Assembly: GCA_016215705.1 (NCBI GenBank) | Contig: JACRIR010000127.1 | Location: 1-39,752 of the forward strand | Direction: 5' to 3' | DNA: 39,752 nt | Source: Candidatus Poribacteria bacterium | GTDB lineage: Bacteria > Abyssobacteria > SURF-5 | Shown: positions 8,472-16,173 of the stretch, piece after piece | Position numbering within the stretch: the stretch's first letter is position 1 | How the letters are laid out: each line of letters starts with the position of its first letter | The notes under the pieces: generated by a model | What the model saw: the letters and a program-made list of their open reading frames with translations, nothing else | The model's database searches: none | Told to the model about the DNA's origin: nothing | Position numbers and translations under genes: made by a program

Positions 8472-9377
8472 ATGTCGGCAAAAGCGCTCGAAAAAATCAG
8501 GCGCGAAGTTGAAGAGATAGGCGCCCTTCCCACTCTTCCGGATGTCCCGATGAGGATTCTCGAGCTTATCGCAAGCGAAGAGTCTTCGATGGGAGAAATA
8601 TCCAAGACGGTATCGAGAGACCCCGCTCTCACGGCCAATATTCTGAAAGTTGCGAACTCGCCCTATTATGGCGTCCGCGAGAAAGTCGGATCGCTTAAGC
8701 TCGCCCTTGCAATTGTCGGGCTCAACGAGATAATAAACATTATCACCAGCATTTCGCTGGTGCGAATGTTCGGATCCCAGAAATCTCCGGGGCGGTTCGA
8801 CCGGCCCAGATTCTGGCGGCACTCGTTTGGCTGCGCGTCCGCGTCACAAATGCTCGCGCGAGAGTTGCGGTTCGCCTTCGAGGGCGTCGAGTTCGTTGCC
8901 GGCCTGCTCCATGATATCGGCAAACTCATCATGGATCAGTATTTTCATGCGAAGCTGAACGAAATCTGGAATCTGAGCGAAAAAGAGGGAATTCCGATTC
9001 TTGAAGCCGAGTCGCGAATTATGGGCGTTGACCACGCCACACTCGGAGCGTGGCTGGCGCAGCGGTGGCATCTTCCGGCGGCCCTCGTCGAGGCCATTAC
9101 GTATCACCATAGCCCTCTGGATGTCCTGGCGCTTCCCACGCCGAGCGGCAAGCCTGCGCTCACGGCTATCGTCCACCTTGGTGACATTTTGGCGTGCGAG
9201 CCCGACCTGAACTTTACGGAAAGTTCGGCTTCGCCCGAGGCGTTCGGAAAGAATCTGGCGTGGAAAATCATACTGGCCGAGCGCCCCGATCTCGACCGGG
9301 AGAGGCTCGAGAGATTCGTCGGCAAGTATGACGAATACAAGGCGCGTGTGAATGCGTTAGTTGAAGCAGTTGCCTAG
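8472..9377 (+). CDS. HDOD domain signalling protein
   Basis: 301 residues made almost entirely of an HDOD domain (about 15-215). The domain opens with LPTLPDVPMRILELIASEES and continues SRDPALTANILKVANSPYYG, the usual HDOD signature. An HD-like pair is kept in GLLHDIGKL near residue 147, though HDOD proteins are generally not shown to be phosphohydrolases. Members act as intracellular scaffolds or signal transducers in c-di-GMP, motility or stress pathways. No GGDEF, EAL or receiver domain is attached. It sits 95 bases upstream of the sigma54 activator gene on the same strand, a pairing that suggests joint function; this is inference. Confidence 0.93.
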   Translation: MSAKALEKIRREVEEIGALPTLPDVPMRILELIASEESSMGEISKTVSRDPALTANILKVANSPYYGVREKVGSLKLALAIVGLNEIINIITSISLVRMFGSQKSPGRFDRPRFWRHSFGCASASQMLARELRFAFEGVEFVAGLLHDIGKLIMDQYFHAKLNEIWNLSEKEGIPILEAESRIMGVDHATLGAWLAQRWHLPAALVEAITYHHSPLDVLALPTPSGKPALTAIVHLGDILACEPDLNFTESSASPEAFGKNLAWKIILAERPDLDRERLERFVGKYDEYKARVNALVEAVA

Positions 9378-9472
9378 CACCAGGCGGTTCGATTCATGAG
9401 TTCGGGGACATTCGTGGTCTTACTGTCCGGATACCCTGGTACACTTTAGGCGCTTCAGGGCTCTGAACTATT

Positions 9473-10837
9473 ATGAAACATATCCTTCTCATCAGCAGAG
9501 AGGGTGCTCTCAAGGACCCGCTCACTCAAGCCATGGGGCAGGACAAGCTGAAGCTCGATTGGGCTCAGTCGTTCCAGGTCGCATTCTCCCTTGCCACAAA
9601 ATTGCAGTACGACGTTGCGTTGCTCGAGGTGAATAAATTCGACGCATCCGCTGCGGAATTCATCGACAAGTTCCTCGGTCACAACCCGCAGACGATGTTA
9701 ATACCTGTCTCACCGAACGCAGCCGTCGAGCACGTGACGGAGGCGATGCGCCGTGGCGCCGTGGATTTCGTCCATCAACCGACCGGCGCCGCCGAGATTC
9801 TCGAGCGCATCTGGAAATGCATCGAGAATCGACGTCTGAAAAATGAGGTGGACTTCCTGCGGCACACCCAGCCCGTCATCTACCGCTTCGACGACATCGT
9901 CGGCGTCTCGCCTCCAATGAAGCGCGTTTTCTCGATTCTGGGCAAAGTGGCGCCCACCGACGCTACTGTCCTCATCATGGGAGAGACGGGCACGGGAAAG
10001 GAGCTCATAGCGGGCGCAATACATTTCAACAGTCCGCGTGCGAGGAACAGCTTCATCAAGGTCAATTGCGCCGCGCTTCCCGAAAATCTGCTCGAAAGCG
10101 AGCTTTTCGGACATGAAAAAGGCGCATTTACGGGAGCCCATCGACAACGCGTGGGCCGCTTCGAGCAGGCCAACGGCGGGTCCATTTTTCTCGATGAGAT
10201 CGGTGACATGGGCGCAAGCACGCAGGCGAAAATCCTTCGCGTGCTCCAGGAACAGCAATTCGAACGACTCGGAGGAACTCAGACCATCAACGTCGATGTG
10301 CGAGTCATGGCCGCCACGAACAAGGACCTGCCCGAGCTCATAAACACGGGCCAATTCCGCGAAGACCTCTTCTACCGCCTCAATGTGGTCACCATCGAGC
10401 TTGCCCCCCTTCGCGAGAGGGTCGAGGACATCGAACCGCTCGTGAAGTTCTTCCTCAGGAAATACGCTTTTCAGATATGCAACCGAGCAATGGAAATGAC
10501 CGGCCCCGCCATGAAAATGCTCCAGGACTATCATTGGCCGGGCAACATACGCCAGCTTCAGAACGTGATCGAGCGGGCCGTCATTATGTGTGAAAGCGAC
10601 AAGATTTCACCCGAACACATCGCGCTTTTTGACAGGCGCCCGCTGAAAAAGCGAGAGTCCGCCCTCGAGATTCCCGACGGCGGAATAAAGTTGATGGAAG
10701 TCGAGCGGCTGCTGATTGTGCAGGCGCTGGAGCGTACGGGATGGGTTCAGAAAAACGCCGCCAAACTCCTCGGAATAAGCCCGCGCGTGATAAACTACAA
10801 AATCCAAAAACACAAGATCAAACGCGAAAGCATCTGA
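9473..10837 (+). CDS. Sigma54-dependent activator with degenerate receiver domain
   Basis: 454 residues with NtrC layout: receiver-like domain about 1-118, AAA+ domain about 138-375, Fis-type HTH about 410-450. The AAA+ part is intact: Walker A GETGTGKE (170-177), sigma54-contact loop GAFTGA (217-222), Walker B GSIFLDEIGD (236-245), REDLFYRL near 297-304. The receiver is not intact: the acidic pair is S8-R9 (ILLISRE), the phospho-Asp position is E52 (ALLEVN), and the conserved Lys before Pro is Q102 (FVHQP). It probably cannot be phosphorylated; E52 could mimic phosphate or the domain could bind a ligand or protein, perhaps the HDOD partner. The helix-turn-helix (VQKNAAKLLGISPRVINYK) appears functional. 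No classical Shine-Dalgarno sequence precedes the ATG. Confidence 0.95.
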   Translation: MKHILLISREGALKDPLTQAMGQDKLKLDWAQSFQVAFSLATKLQYDVALLEVNKFDASAAEFIDKFLGHNPQTMLIPVSPNAAVEHVTEAMRRGAVDFVHQPTGAAEILERIWKCIENRRLKNEVDFLRHTQPVIYRFDDIVGVSPPMKRVFSILGKVAPTDATVLIMGETGTGKELIAGAIHFNSPRARNSFIKVNCAALPENLLESELFGHEKGAFTGAHRQRVGRFEQANGGSIFLDEIGDMGASTQAKILRVLQEQQFERLGGTQTINVDVRVMAATNKDLPELINTGQFREDLFYRLNVVTIELAPLRERVEDIEPLVKFFLRKYAFQICNRAMEMTGPAMKMLQDYHWPGNIRQLQNVIERAVIMCESDKISPEHIALFDRRPLKKRESALEIPDGGIKLMEVERLLIVQALERTGWVQKNAAKLLGISPRVINYKIQKHKIKRESI

Positions 10838-10857
10838 TTTCTGCCACAGAGGGCACG

Positions 10858-10975
10858 GCATAGCCTCAACCAAAACATCTTTAGAACACGAATACCACGA
10901 ATCGCGCAAAGCGCGAGACGAATTACACGAATGCGGTCTCCGCAGTGTCATTCCTGCGAAAGCGGGAATCCATTC
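10858..10975. repeat. Cluster of dispersed intergenic repeats between 10838 and 11132
   Basis: Three kinds of element lie in this gene-free stretch. GCATAGCCTCAACCAAAA (10858-10875) recurs with one change at 26973-26990. ACACGAATACCACGAATCGCGC (from 10887) and TTACACGAAT belong to an ACGAAT-type degenerate family also visible at 21360-21385. ATTCCTGC-GAAA-GCGGGAAT (10950-10969) is a short palindrome of the ATTCCC..GGGAAT type repeated at 13536-13555 and 21325-21350. Confidence 0.75.
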
Positions 10976-11132
10976 ATTTCGAGTTCTGTAAACCAGAAAC
11001 GAGAAGGAAGATTTCAACCACATCATTGCGTTCCAACAGGAAAGCCACACAAGAGCAGGAGACTATGAAGGATAAACCGTGGACCGTGAATTGATTTCCC
11101 AATCCAAAATTCATAATTACGAAGGAGTGCGG

Positions 11133-11678
11133 ATGAAACACCCAGGCATTCCACACGCGGCGAAATGGGTCATATTGCTGCTTATGGCGTTGACTCTTTT
11201 GCCCGGCTGCGGCCATGGCCGCAAGAAATACCTCGAGCAGGTTGTGCCCATTGTCGAGCAGAACGACGCCGTTGACGCTCGCTTTTCGCAACTGCCCCGA
11301 ATAAACGCATTCCAGGACCCGAACTACCTCCCGACGCTCGACAGTTGTATCGGCGAAAAACAAGGTCTTCTGGGGCGGTTGGAGATTATGCAACCGCCTT
11401 TCCTCATGGCGACTACGCACGCGAAGCTGATACAGGCCATGAAAAACGGCATACGCTACCTTCAATCCGAACGCGAAAAATTCGTGATTGCGGCCCGGAA
11501 GATGGCGCAAATGCCTCCTCCTGTGCCGCAGGGCAGCGAAGAGATGGAGATCGTCCGCGAATACCAATCTCAGACTTCCGCATATCAGGCGGACATGCGA
11601 GAGCAACTGATGAAGCAACAATATGAGAAGCTTTACGATGAAGTTCGAGACGAACTCGAACGCGCCAAGAAATTATGA
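11133..11678 (+). CDS. Small predicted lipoprotein
   Basis: 181 residues. The start at ATG 11133 is set by AAGGAG 6-7 bases upstream; a frame opening 18 codons earlier lacks such a site. The N-terminus is a type II signal peptide, WVILLLMALTLLPGC, with lipobox LPGC near residue 24-27. The mature part is charged and helical, with no recognised domain; its last 60 residues (MREQLMKQQYEKLYDEVRDE) look like a coiled coil. The function is unknown. It is followed by 7-bp tandem repeats and the M24 gene. Confidence 0.85.
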   Translation: MKHPGIPHAAKWVILLLMALTLLPGCGHGRKKYLEQVVPIVEQNDAVDARFSQLPRINAFQDPNYLPTLDSCIGEKQGLLGRLEIMQPPFLMATTHAKLIQAMKNGIRYLQSEREKFVIAARKMAQMPPPVPQGSEEMEIVREYQSQTSAYQADMREQLMKQQYEKLYDEVRDELERAKKL

Positions 11679-11733
11679 TTTATTCTGTAAACCGTAGACT
11701 GAAGACCGTAGACAGCAAACTGTAAACCGTGAA

Positions 11734-11754
11734 CTGTAAACTGTAAACTGTAAA
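11734..11754 (+). repeat. Heptanucleotide tandem repeat CTGTAAA x3
   Basis: Three perfect 7-bp units, with degenerate relatives upstream (CTGTAAACCG at 11695 and 11720, ACCGTAGAC repeated at 11692 and 11705). It fills the gap just before the ribosome site of the M24 gene. Confidence 0.9.
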
Positions 11755-11774
11755 CCATGCCCCAGGAGGACTTC

Positions 11775-12947
11775 ATGAACGTCTACATCGATTATCCGGG
11801 CCGAATGGCGAGAATACGCAAGGAAATGGCCGAAGAAGGAATAGACATCATTCTGGCGACTCGCGAGAAAAGCGTTTGTTATATCAGTGGCGCGTTTGTG
11901 CCGTGGCGCAGCTACGCGCTTGTGTCATCCGACGGCCAGATCGAACTGAACACGCTTATGATGGACGCAGAGCGCGTCAAATCCGAATCGTGGCTCGAGA
12001 ACGTCGTCGGCTCCGCACCCACGATGCCGGGTTTCTCGCTCATCGAGCAGGCCATCAGCCGCATCGAATCATGGGGCTGCGCGCAGAAAACTATTGGCGT
12101 CGAACTGGGACATTCTCCACGGCTTGCGGCAGGATTCCTCTTCGCGACCGAGTACGAGATGCTTTTGAAGGGGCTTCCGAAAGCGAAATTTGTGAATGCG
12201 GTCGATATTTTGGACAGGGTCTCCGCGATCAAAGAGCCGGGAGAGATCGCGCTCATGAAGCGCGCGGCCGCAATATGCGATGCCGCACAAGAAGTGGTCA
12301 AAGAGGAACTGCGGCCCGGCTTGACCGAACTCGAGATTGCCGGCATCGGCGAGCTTGCAATGCGCCAACTGGGCAGCGAGTTCCATTGGCCTATCACTGG
12401 CAGCAACGAGATCGCCTCGGGCGAACGCACGGCCTACACCCTGTGCGGTTGCACTCCACCGACCGACAGAATTCTGCAGCCCGGCGACAACCTGCTCGTT
12501 GACCTGCACAGCACTTACGGCCACTATTATTCCGACCTCTCGCACAATTACATCATTGGCAAGCCGACGCGCGAGCAAGACAAACTTGCCAAAGTGTACG
12601 AGGATGCCGCAAACCTGTTGCTGAAGAAGCTCGTGAAAGGCGCGCGCATAGGCGACATATGGCAGGAAATGATGGACCATCTGAGCTCGGTGGGCTACGT
12701 GCAGGATACTCTCGCTGCCTTCGGGCACGGGATCGGCATCGTCGGCCACGAATGGTACCCCGCGATTGTCAACAATGAGGAGTTCAGCCACCTGACGCTT
12801 CAGCCGAATTTGACCGAGGTCGCCGCCCTTGTGATAAACAGAGCGGGCGTCGGAGGAATGCGCCTCGAATGTCCCGTCCTGATAACGGAAAGCGGCAACG
12901 AAGTCCTCACAAAGACTCCGGTTGAGACAACGATAATCGACATCTGA
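11775..12947 (+). CDS. M24 peptidase-fold protein (Xaa-Pro dipeptidase/creatinase superfamily)
   Basis: 390 residues: creatinase N-terminal domain about 1-145, pita-bread domain about 155-390. AGGAGG lies 5 bases before ATG 11775; an ATG six codons upstream is less likely. Four of the five M24 dimetal ligands are visible: D243 (VDLHSTYG), D254 (YYSDLSH), H318 (FGHGIGIVGHE) and E365 (GGMRLECPV). The fifth, normally Glu in an IEPG-type motif, aligns with N355 in LVINRAG, and the PG of that loop is also absent. The protein may bind one metal or use a creatinase or ectoine-hydrolase type mechanism instead of classical prolidase chemistry. It is followed by AhpD-like and VOC genes on the same strand, suggesting a small-molecule catabolic role. 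Confidence 0.88.
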   Translation: MNVYIDYPGRMARIRKEMAEEGIDIILATREKSVCYISGAFVPWRSYALVSSDGQIELNTLMMDAERVKSESWLENVVGSAPTMPGFSLIEQAISRIESWGCAQKTIGVELGHSPRLAAGFLFATEYEMLLKGLPKAKFVNAVDILDRVSAIKEPGEIALMKRAAAICDAAQEVVKEELRPGLTELEIAGIGELAMRQLGSEFHWPITGSNEIASGERTAYTLCGCTPPTDRILQPGDNLLVDLHSTYGHYYSDLSHNYIIGKPTREQDKLAKVYEDAANLLLKKLVKGARIGDIWQEMMDHLSSVGYVQDTLAAFGHGIGIVGHEWYPAIVNNEEFSHLTLQPNLTEVAALVINRAGVGGMRLECPVLITESGNEVLTKTPVETTIIDI

Positions 12948-13003
12948 CGCGCAGAATAGATCGGGAGTCCGCAGAATCTGACGGGAATCAAAGAATCCTG
13001 AAG

Positions 13004-13023
13004 GGGCGCGATTCATCGCGCCC
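13004..13023. repeat. GGGCG-type palindrome
   Basis: GGGCGCGAT-TC-ATCGCGCCC: 9-base perfect arms with a 2-base centre. It belongs to a family with conserved outer GGGGC/GCCCC and variable core (see 20811-20883, 23197-23217, 30406-30427, 32151-32190). Confidence 0.85.
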
Positions 13024-13076
13024 GACATGCGCTTGGAACCCGGAACTCCGCATGCGGTCGCGAGACGAAGGACAAA

Positions 13077-13439
13077 ATGGACACAAAAGACAGACAAGAA
13101 ATCGAGAAGATCATCGACGACAGGAAGAAAGCCCACCACGCGCTTCTCTTGAAAAACTCGGAAGTCTACAAGACTTTTCTCGAAGTGGAAAGAAAAGCTT
13201 TTTCGATCGGAGCCCTCGGGAAGAATCATAAGGAGCTCATTGCCCTCGGAATATCAATCGCAATCAATTGTGAATCGTGCATGGAATGGCACATTCATCA
13301 AGCGCTTGAAGCGGGCGCAACTGAAAGAGAAATCCTCGAAACTATCGAAGTGGGGATAGAAATGGGTGGCGGTCCCGCGACCGTCTCCAGCCGCTTCGCC
13401 CTCAAGGCGTTGGAGTATCACACTCAAGAAAAGCCGTAG
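13077..13439 (+). CDS. AhpD/carboxymuconolactone decarboxylase-like protein
   Basis: 120 residues, the usual single-domain length. The redox motif CxxCxxxH is present as C65-E-S-C68-M-E-W-H72, as in AhpD-type proteins, followed by the conserved helix (ATEREILETIEVGIEMGGGP). The family includes alkylhydroperoxidases and gamma-carboxymuconolactone decarboxylases; with CxxC an antioxidant or thiol-redox role is more likely than a decarboxylase. GAAGGA lies about 5 bases upstream of the ATG. It sits in a plus-strand run between the M24 and VOC genes. Confidence 0.92.
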   Translation: MDTKDRQEIEKIIDDRKKAHHALLLKNSEVYKTFLEVERKAFSIGALGKNHKELIALGISIAINCESCMEWHIHQALEAGATEREILETIEVGIEMGGGPATVSSRFALKALEYHTQEKP

Positions 13440-13535
13440 TACGGCCAAACTTCCACGGCGCGTTGCCCGGATGGATTCCCATGAATTTCTCGCTCAAACG
13501 GAGCAGGCTGCTCGGAGAATTCCTGGGTTTTTGTC

Positions 13536-13555
13536 ATTCCCGCGAAAATGGGAAT
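13536..13555. repeat. ATTCCC..GGGAAT element
   Basis: ATTCCCGCGAAAATGGGAAT, followed by CCATG. It has the same layout as the element at 10950 and the reverse copy at 21325. It resembles the dRS3-type short repeats described in Neisseria (ATTCCC-N8-GGGAAT); here the spacer is also 8 bases. Confidence 0.85.
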
Positions 13556-13637
13556 CCATGTTTCTTGCAGTTTTCTGTGGATGAGTCTTTTGGGCGACAC
13601 ACCGGCAATGCCTGACCTCGCCGGCCGGGAGGAACTC

Positions 13638-14096
13638 ATGACTATCGAAGCAAGATTCGTTCATGTCAACATCGTCGCTGAAGATTGGAGGAAGCTCGCA
13701 GAGTTTTATCAGAAAGTTTTCGGGTGCGCCGTCGTCCCTCCCGAACGAGACATCTCAGGCCAGTGGCTCGAGGATGTCACAAACGTGGAGCGCGCCAGAA
13801 TTCAAGGGGCCCACTTGCGTCTCCCCGGCCACGGTGACAGCGGACCGACGCTCGAAATTTTCCAATACAATCGTGCCGGAACAAGGGACGAAACCGCTGC
13901 CAATAGGCCCGGCTTCGGCCACATTGCGTTTGCAGTCGAGGATGTCGAAGCTGCTAAGAATGCCGTGGTGTCAGCGGGCGGCAAGGCCTTCGGTAAGCTT
14001 GTCTCTGTGGATTACCCAGGGTATGGAAGGCTCACCGTGGTTTATGTGACCGACCCCGAAGGGAACTTGATCGAGTTGCAGAAGTGGACGCACTGA
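13638..14096 (+). CDS. VOC (glyoxalase/bleomycin resistance) family protein
   Basis: 152 residues forming two beta-alpha-beta-beta-beta modules. The start at 13638 is chosen because GGAGG lies 5 bases upstream; the frame opens 30 codons earlier across a dispersed repeat. The four expected metal ligands are visible: H9 (RFVHVNIV), E73 (TLEIFQY), H95 (GFGHIAFAV) and E147 (GNLIELQ). Family members include glyoxalase I, methylmalonyl-CoA epimerase and extradiol dioxygenases; I cannot choose between them. It closes the plus-strand run, and the next gene reads toward it. Confidence 0.9.
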   Translation: MTIEARFVHVNIVAEDWRKLAEFYQKVFGCAVVPPERDISGQWLEDVTNVERARIQGAHLRLPGHGDSGPTLEIFQYNRAGTRDETAANRPGFGHIAFAVEDVEAAKNAVVSAGGKAFGKLVSVDYPGYGRLTVVYVTDPEGNLIELQKWTH

Positions 14097-14303
14097 TAAG
14101 TCAAGAGTCACAGGTCGAAAGCTAAAGGTCAAGAGCAAAAGGAAACTGGCAAGAAATGATGAATGAACGGCTGATAAAAGCGGAGAAGCAAGCGGGATTC
14201 GCGATCTAAAATCGATTGCTCCTTCACCCTTCACTATATGTCGCGTTTCCCCTTTTTCCCTTGTCTTTTCCTCCCTTTTGCCTTTGCCCTTTCGCCTCTG
14301 TTT

Positions 14304-16103
14304 CTAAAGCGCTTCCTCCTCCCGCGCCTTCTCATATTCGTTGCGCCGCGCTTTCAGATACGTGGGCACAGGCACGTCCCACCAGCCGACAGCCGGGCTG
14401 CCGGTGTAAGGATGCTGCCGGTTGACTATCACCTCTACGACCGCCGGCTTGCCACTGTCGAGCGCGCGCCTGACAGCCGGTCTTATTTGGTCGGCCTTTG
14501 TCACGTGCTCGGCATGGCATCCGAATGCTTCGGCCACTTTCGCGAATTCGGGTGAGTAGGGCTTGCCCTTTTTCTCGAAATCGCACGCATACGCCCGCTC
14601 CTCACCGTACGCCGACATCTGCAAATCTCTTATTGATATCCAGCCCGAATTGTTCACCAGGAACACCACAACGGGAATGTCGTACTGCACAGCAGTAGCC
14701 ATTTCCTGCATTGTCATCATGAAATCTCCGTCGCCGATTGCGACCACTACCGGCGCATTCGGCTTGGCAAGCTTTGCGCCCATCGCTGCCGGAAGCGCCC
14801 ACCCCATTGTCGAAAAGCCGCCCGTCGTCAGAAGTGTTTTCGGCTTTGTGAAAGGAAACTCCTGCAGGATCTGCGCCTGCGAGTTGCCCGACGAGCACGC
14901 CACAATTGCCTCCTCCGGCAGTTCTTCGCGCAATTCCTTGAGCGCGCGTGAAAGCGTGGGCGGCGTTCGATTGGCCTCCTGCAGTTTACCGACAGCCGCA
15001 AGCCATTTCTTCCTGAGCGCCTGTATCTCCCTGAAATATTCCCCCTTCTTCCGTCCGGCCTTGTACCCGCTCTGGATAATGGCGTTCAGCAAATCGGCCA
15101 GCACGATTTTCGCGTCTCCGATCAAGCCCACTTCAATGGGATAATTCTTTCCAATCTCGGCTGCGTCAACGTCGGCATGGATCAGCTTCGTCGGCGGAAT
15201 TGAGAAACTCACGCCGTGGCGATAGGAAGACGCGGTCTCGTCGGCGAATCTGCATCCGACCGCGAGGAGTACGTCGGCCTGCGAGCACAGAGTGTTGCCG
15301 ACTGTCGTGCCTTTGCTGCCGGCATGCCATCCGTACAGCGGGTGGTTCTCCGGGAAACAACTCTTACCCATCATGGTTGTGACAACCGCCGCCCCGATAA
15401 ATTCCGCCAGCACCTTTAACTCTTCCCACGCCTGGGAAGAAATCACTCCTCCGCCTGCTAATATCACAGGTCTTTCCGCCGTCGCAAGTAATCTCGCCGC
15501 TTGCTCGACGGAAGCAGGGTCGGGCTTCACTCGAGTTGCGCATTTGTGTTCCTGCGGATCGGGAATCTTGACGTCTGCGCAGTCAGCCTGAACGTCCATC
15601 GGCAGGTCTATCAGCACTGGTCCGCGCCTGCCGCACAGCATATGACTGAATGCGCGCTGCATGATATGGGGCAACTGAGCGACGTCCACAACCTGCCAAT
15701 ACCGCTTGACGACAGGCTCGAGCACTCGAGGAAAATTCGCGCTGTGCGTCCGCTCGATCTCCTGGAGCACTCCGCGCCCGAACATGTGCACGTGTGTGTC
15801 GCCGGTCAAAGCGAGGACGGCGGTCGAATCGACATATGCCGTCGCGAGCCCGATGGCGGTGTTGATCGCGCCAGGCCCGATCGAAGTGAAAGCCGCAAGC
15901 GGTCGGCCGGAAATCCTGTAGTAGCCGTCGGCAAGGTGTACCGCGCTCATCTCCTGCCGCACCTGGATCACTGAGATTCTGTCCTTCGCTTTGAATAGCG
16001 CGTCAACCAGCCCGAGGCAGCCATGGCCCGGGATGCCGACGGCATACGGCACTTTCTCCTTTACAAGATATTCGACCACGATCTCTCCGCCGGTCATTTT
16101 CAT
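14304..16103 (-). CDS. Thiamine-diphosphate-dependent enzyme, acetolactate synthase/IolD superfamily
   Basis: 599 residues. GAAGGAGA lies 8 bases before ATG 16103 (MKMTGGEIVV); the frame extends 16 codons upstream but without a better site. The PYR domain carries GIPGHGCLGLVDALF and the catalytic Glu in VRQEMSAVHLADGYYR. The PP domain carries GDGDFMM and ends the cofactor motif with VNNSGW. The stretch beginning VLQEIERTHSANFPRVLEPV resembles IolD more than IlvB, but I infer this from memory of motifs. No ilvN or ilvC is present. It lies 70 bases downstream of the IlvD/Edd-type gene on the same strand, so the pair may be co-transcribed. Together they suggest carbohydrate-acid or cyclitol breakdown or a variant branched-chain pathway. 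Confidence 0.88.
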   Translation of the reverse strand: MKMTGGEIVVEYLVKEKVPYAVGIPGHGCLGLVDALFKAKDRISVIQVRQEMSAVHLADGYYRISGRPLAAFTSIGPGAINTAIGLATAYVDSTAVLALTGDTHVHMFGRGVLQEIERTHSANFPRVLEPVVKRYWQVVDVAQLPHIMQRAFSHMLCGRRGPVLIDLPMDVQADCADVKIPDPQEHKCATRVKPDPASVEQAARLLATAERPVILAGGGVISSQAWEELKVLAEFIGAAVVTTMMGKSCFPENHPLYGWHAGSKGTTVGNTLCSQADVLLAVGCRFADETASSYRHGVSFSIPPTKLIHADVDAAEIGKNYPIEVGLIGDAKIVLADLLNAIIQSGYKAGRKKGEYFREIQALRKKWLAAVGKLQEANRTPPTLSRALKELREELPEEAIVACSSGNSQAQILQEFPFTKPKTLLTTGGFSTMGWALPAAMGAKLAKPNAPVVVAIGDGDFMMTMQEMATAVQYDIPVVVFLVNNSGWISIRDLQMSAYGEERAYACDFEKKGKPYSPEFAKVAEAFGCHAEHVTKADQIRPAVRRALDSGKPAVVEVIVNRQHPYTGSPAVGWWDVPVPTYLKARRNEYEKAREEEAL

Positions 16104-16173
16104 GTGGATTGTCTCCTTCTGCCGTCCTTTATTGCGGGCATGATGGCGCATCGTGTCCCCAATTTTGCCACCT

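Noticed and set aside
9378-9472. Sigma54 promoter ahead of the activator gene
   Set aside because: I looked for a TGGCAC-N5-TTGC arrangement and found only a loose TGGTAC without the -12 element.
9710-10534. 274-codon open frame on the minus strand
   Set aside because: Antisense to the intact AAA+ domain of the sigma54 activator; no domain of its own.
11690-11758. CRISPR array
   Set aside because: The units are 7 bp in direct tandem with no spacers, and no cas gene is present.
12069-13229. 386-codon open frame on the minus strand
   Set aside because: It is antisense to the M24 gene, which has clear family motifs and a ribosome site. The frame has no recognisable domain and arises from codon bias.
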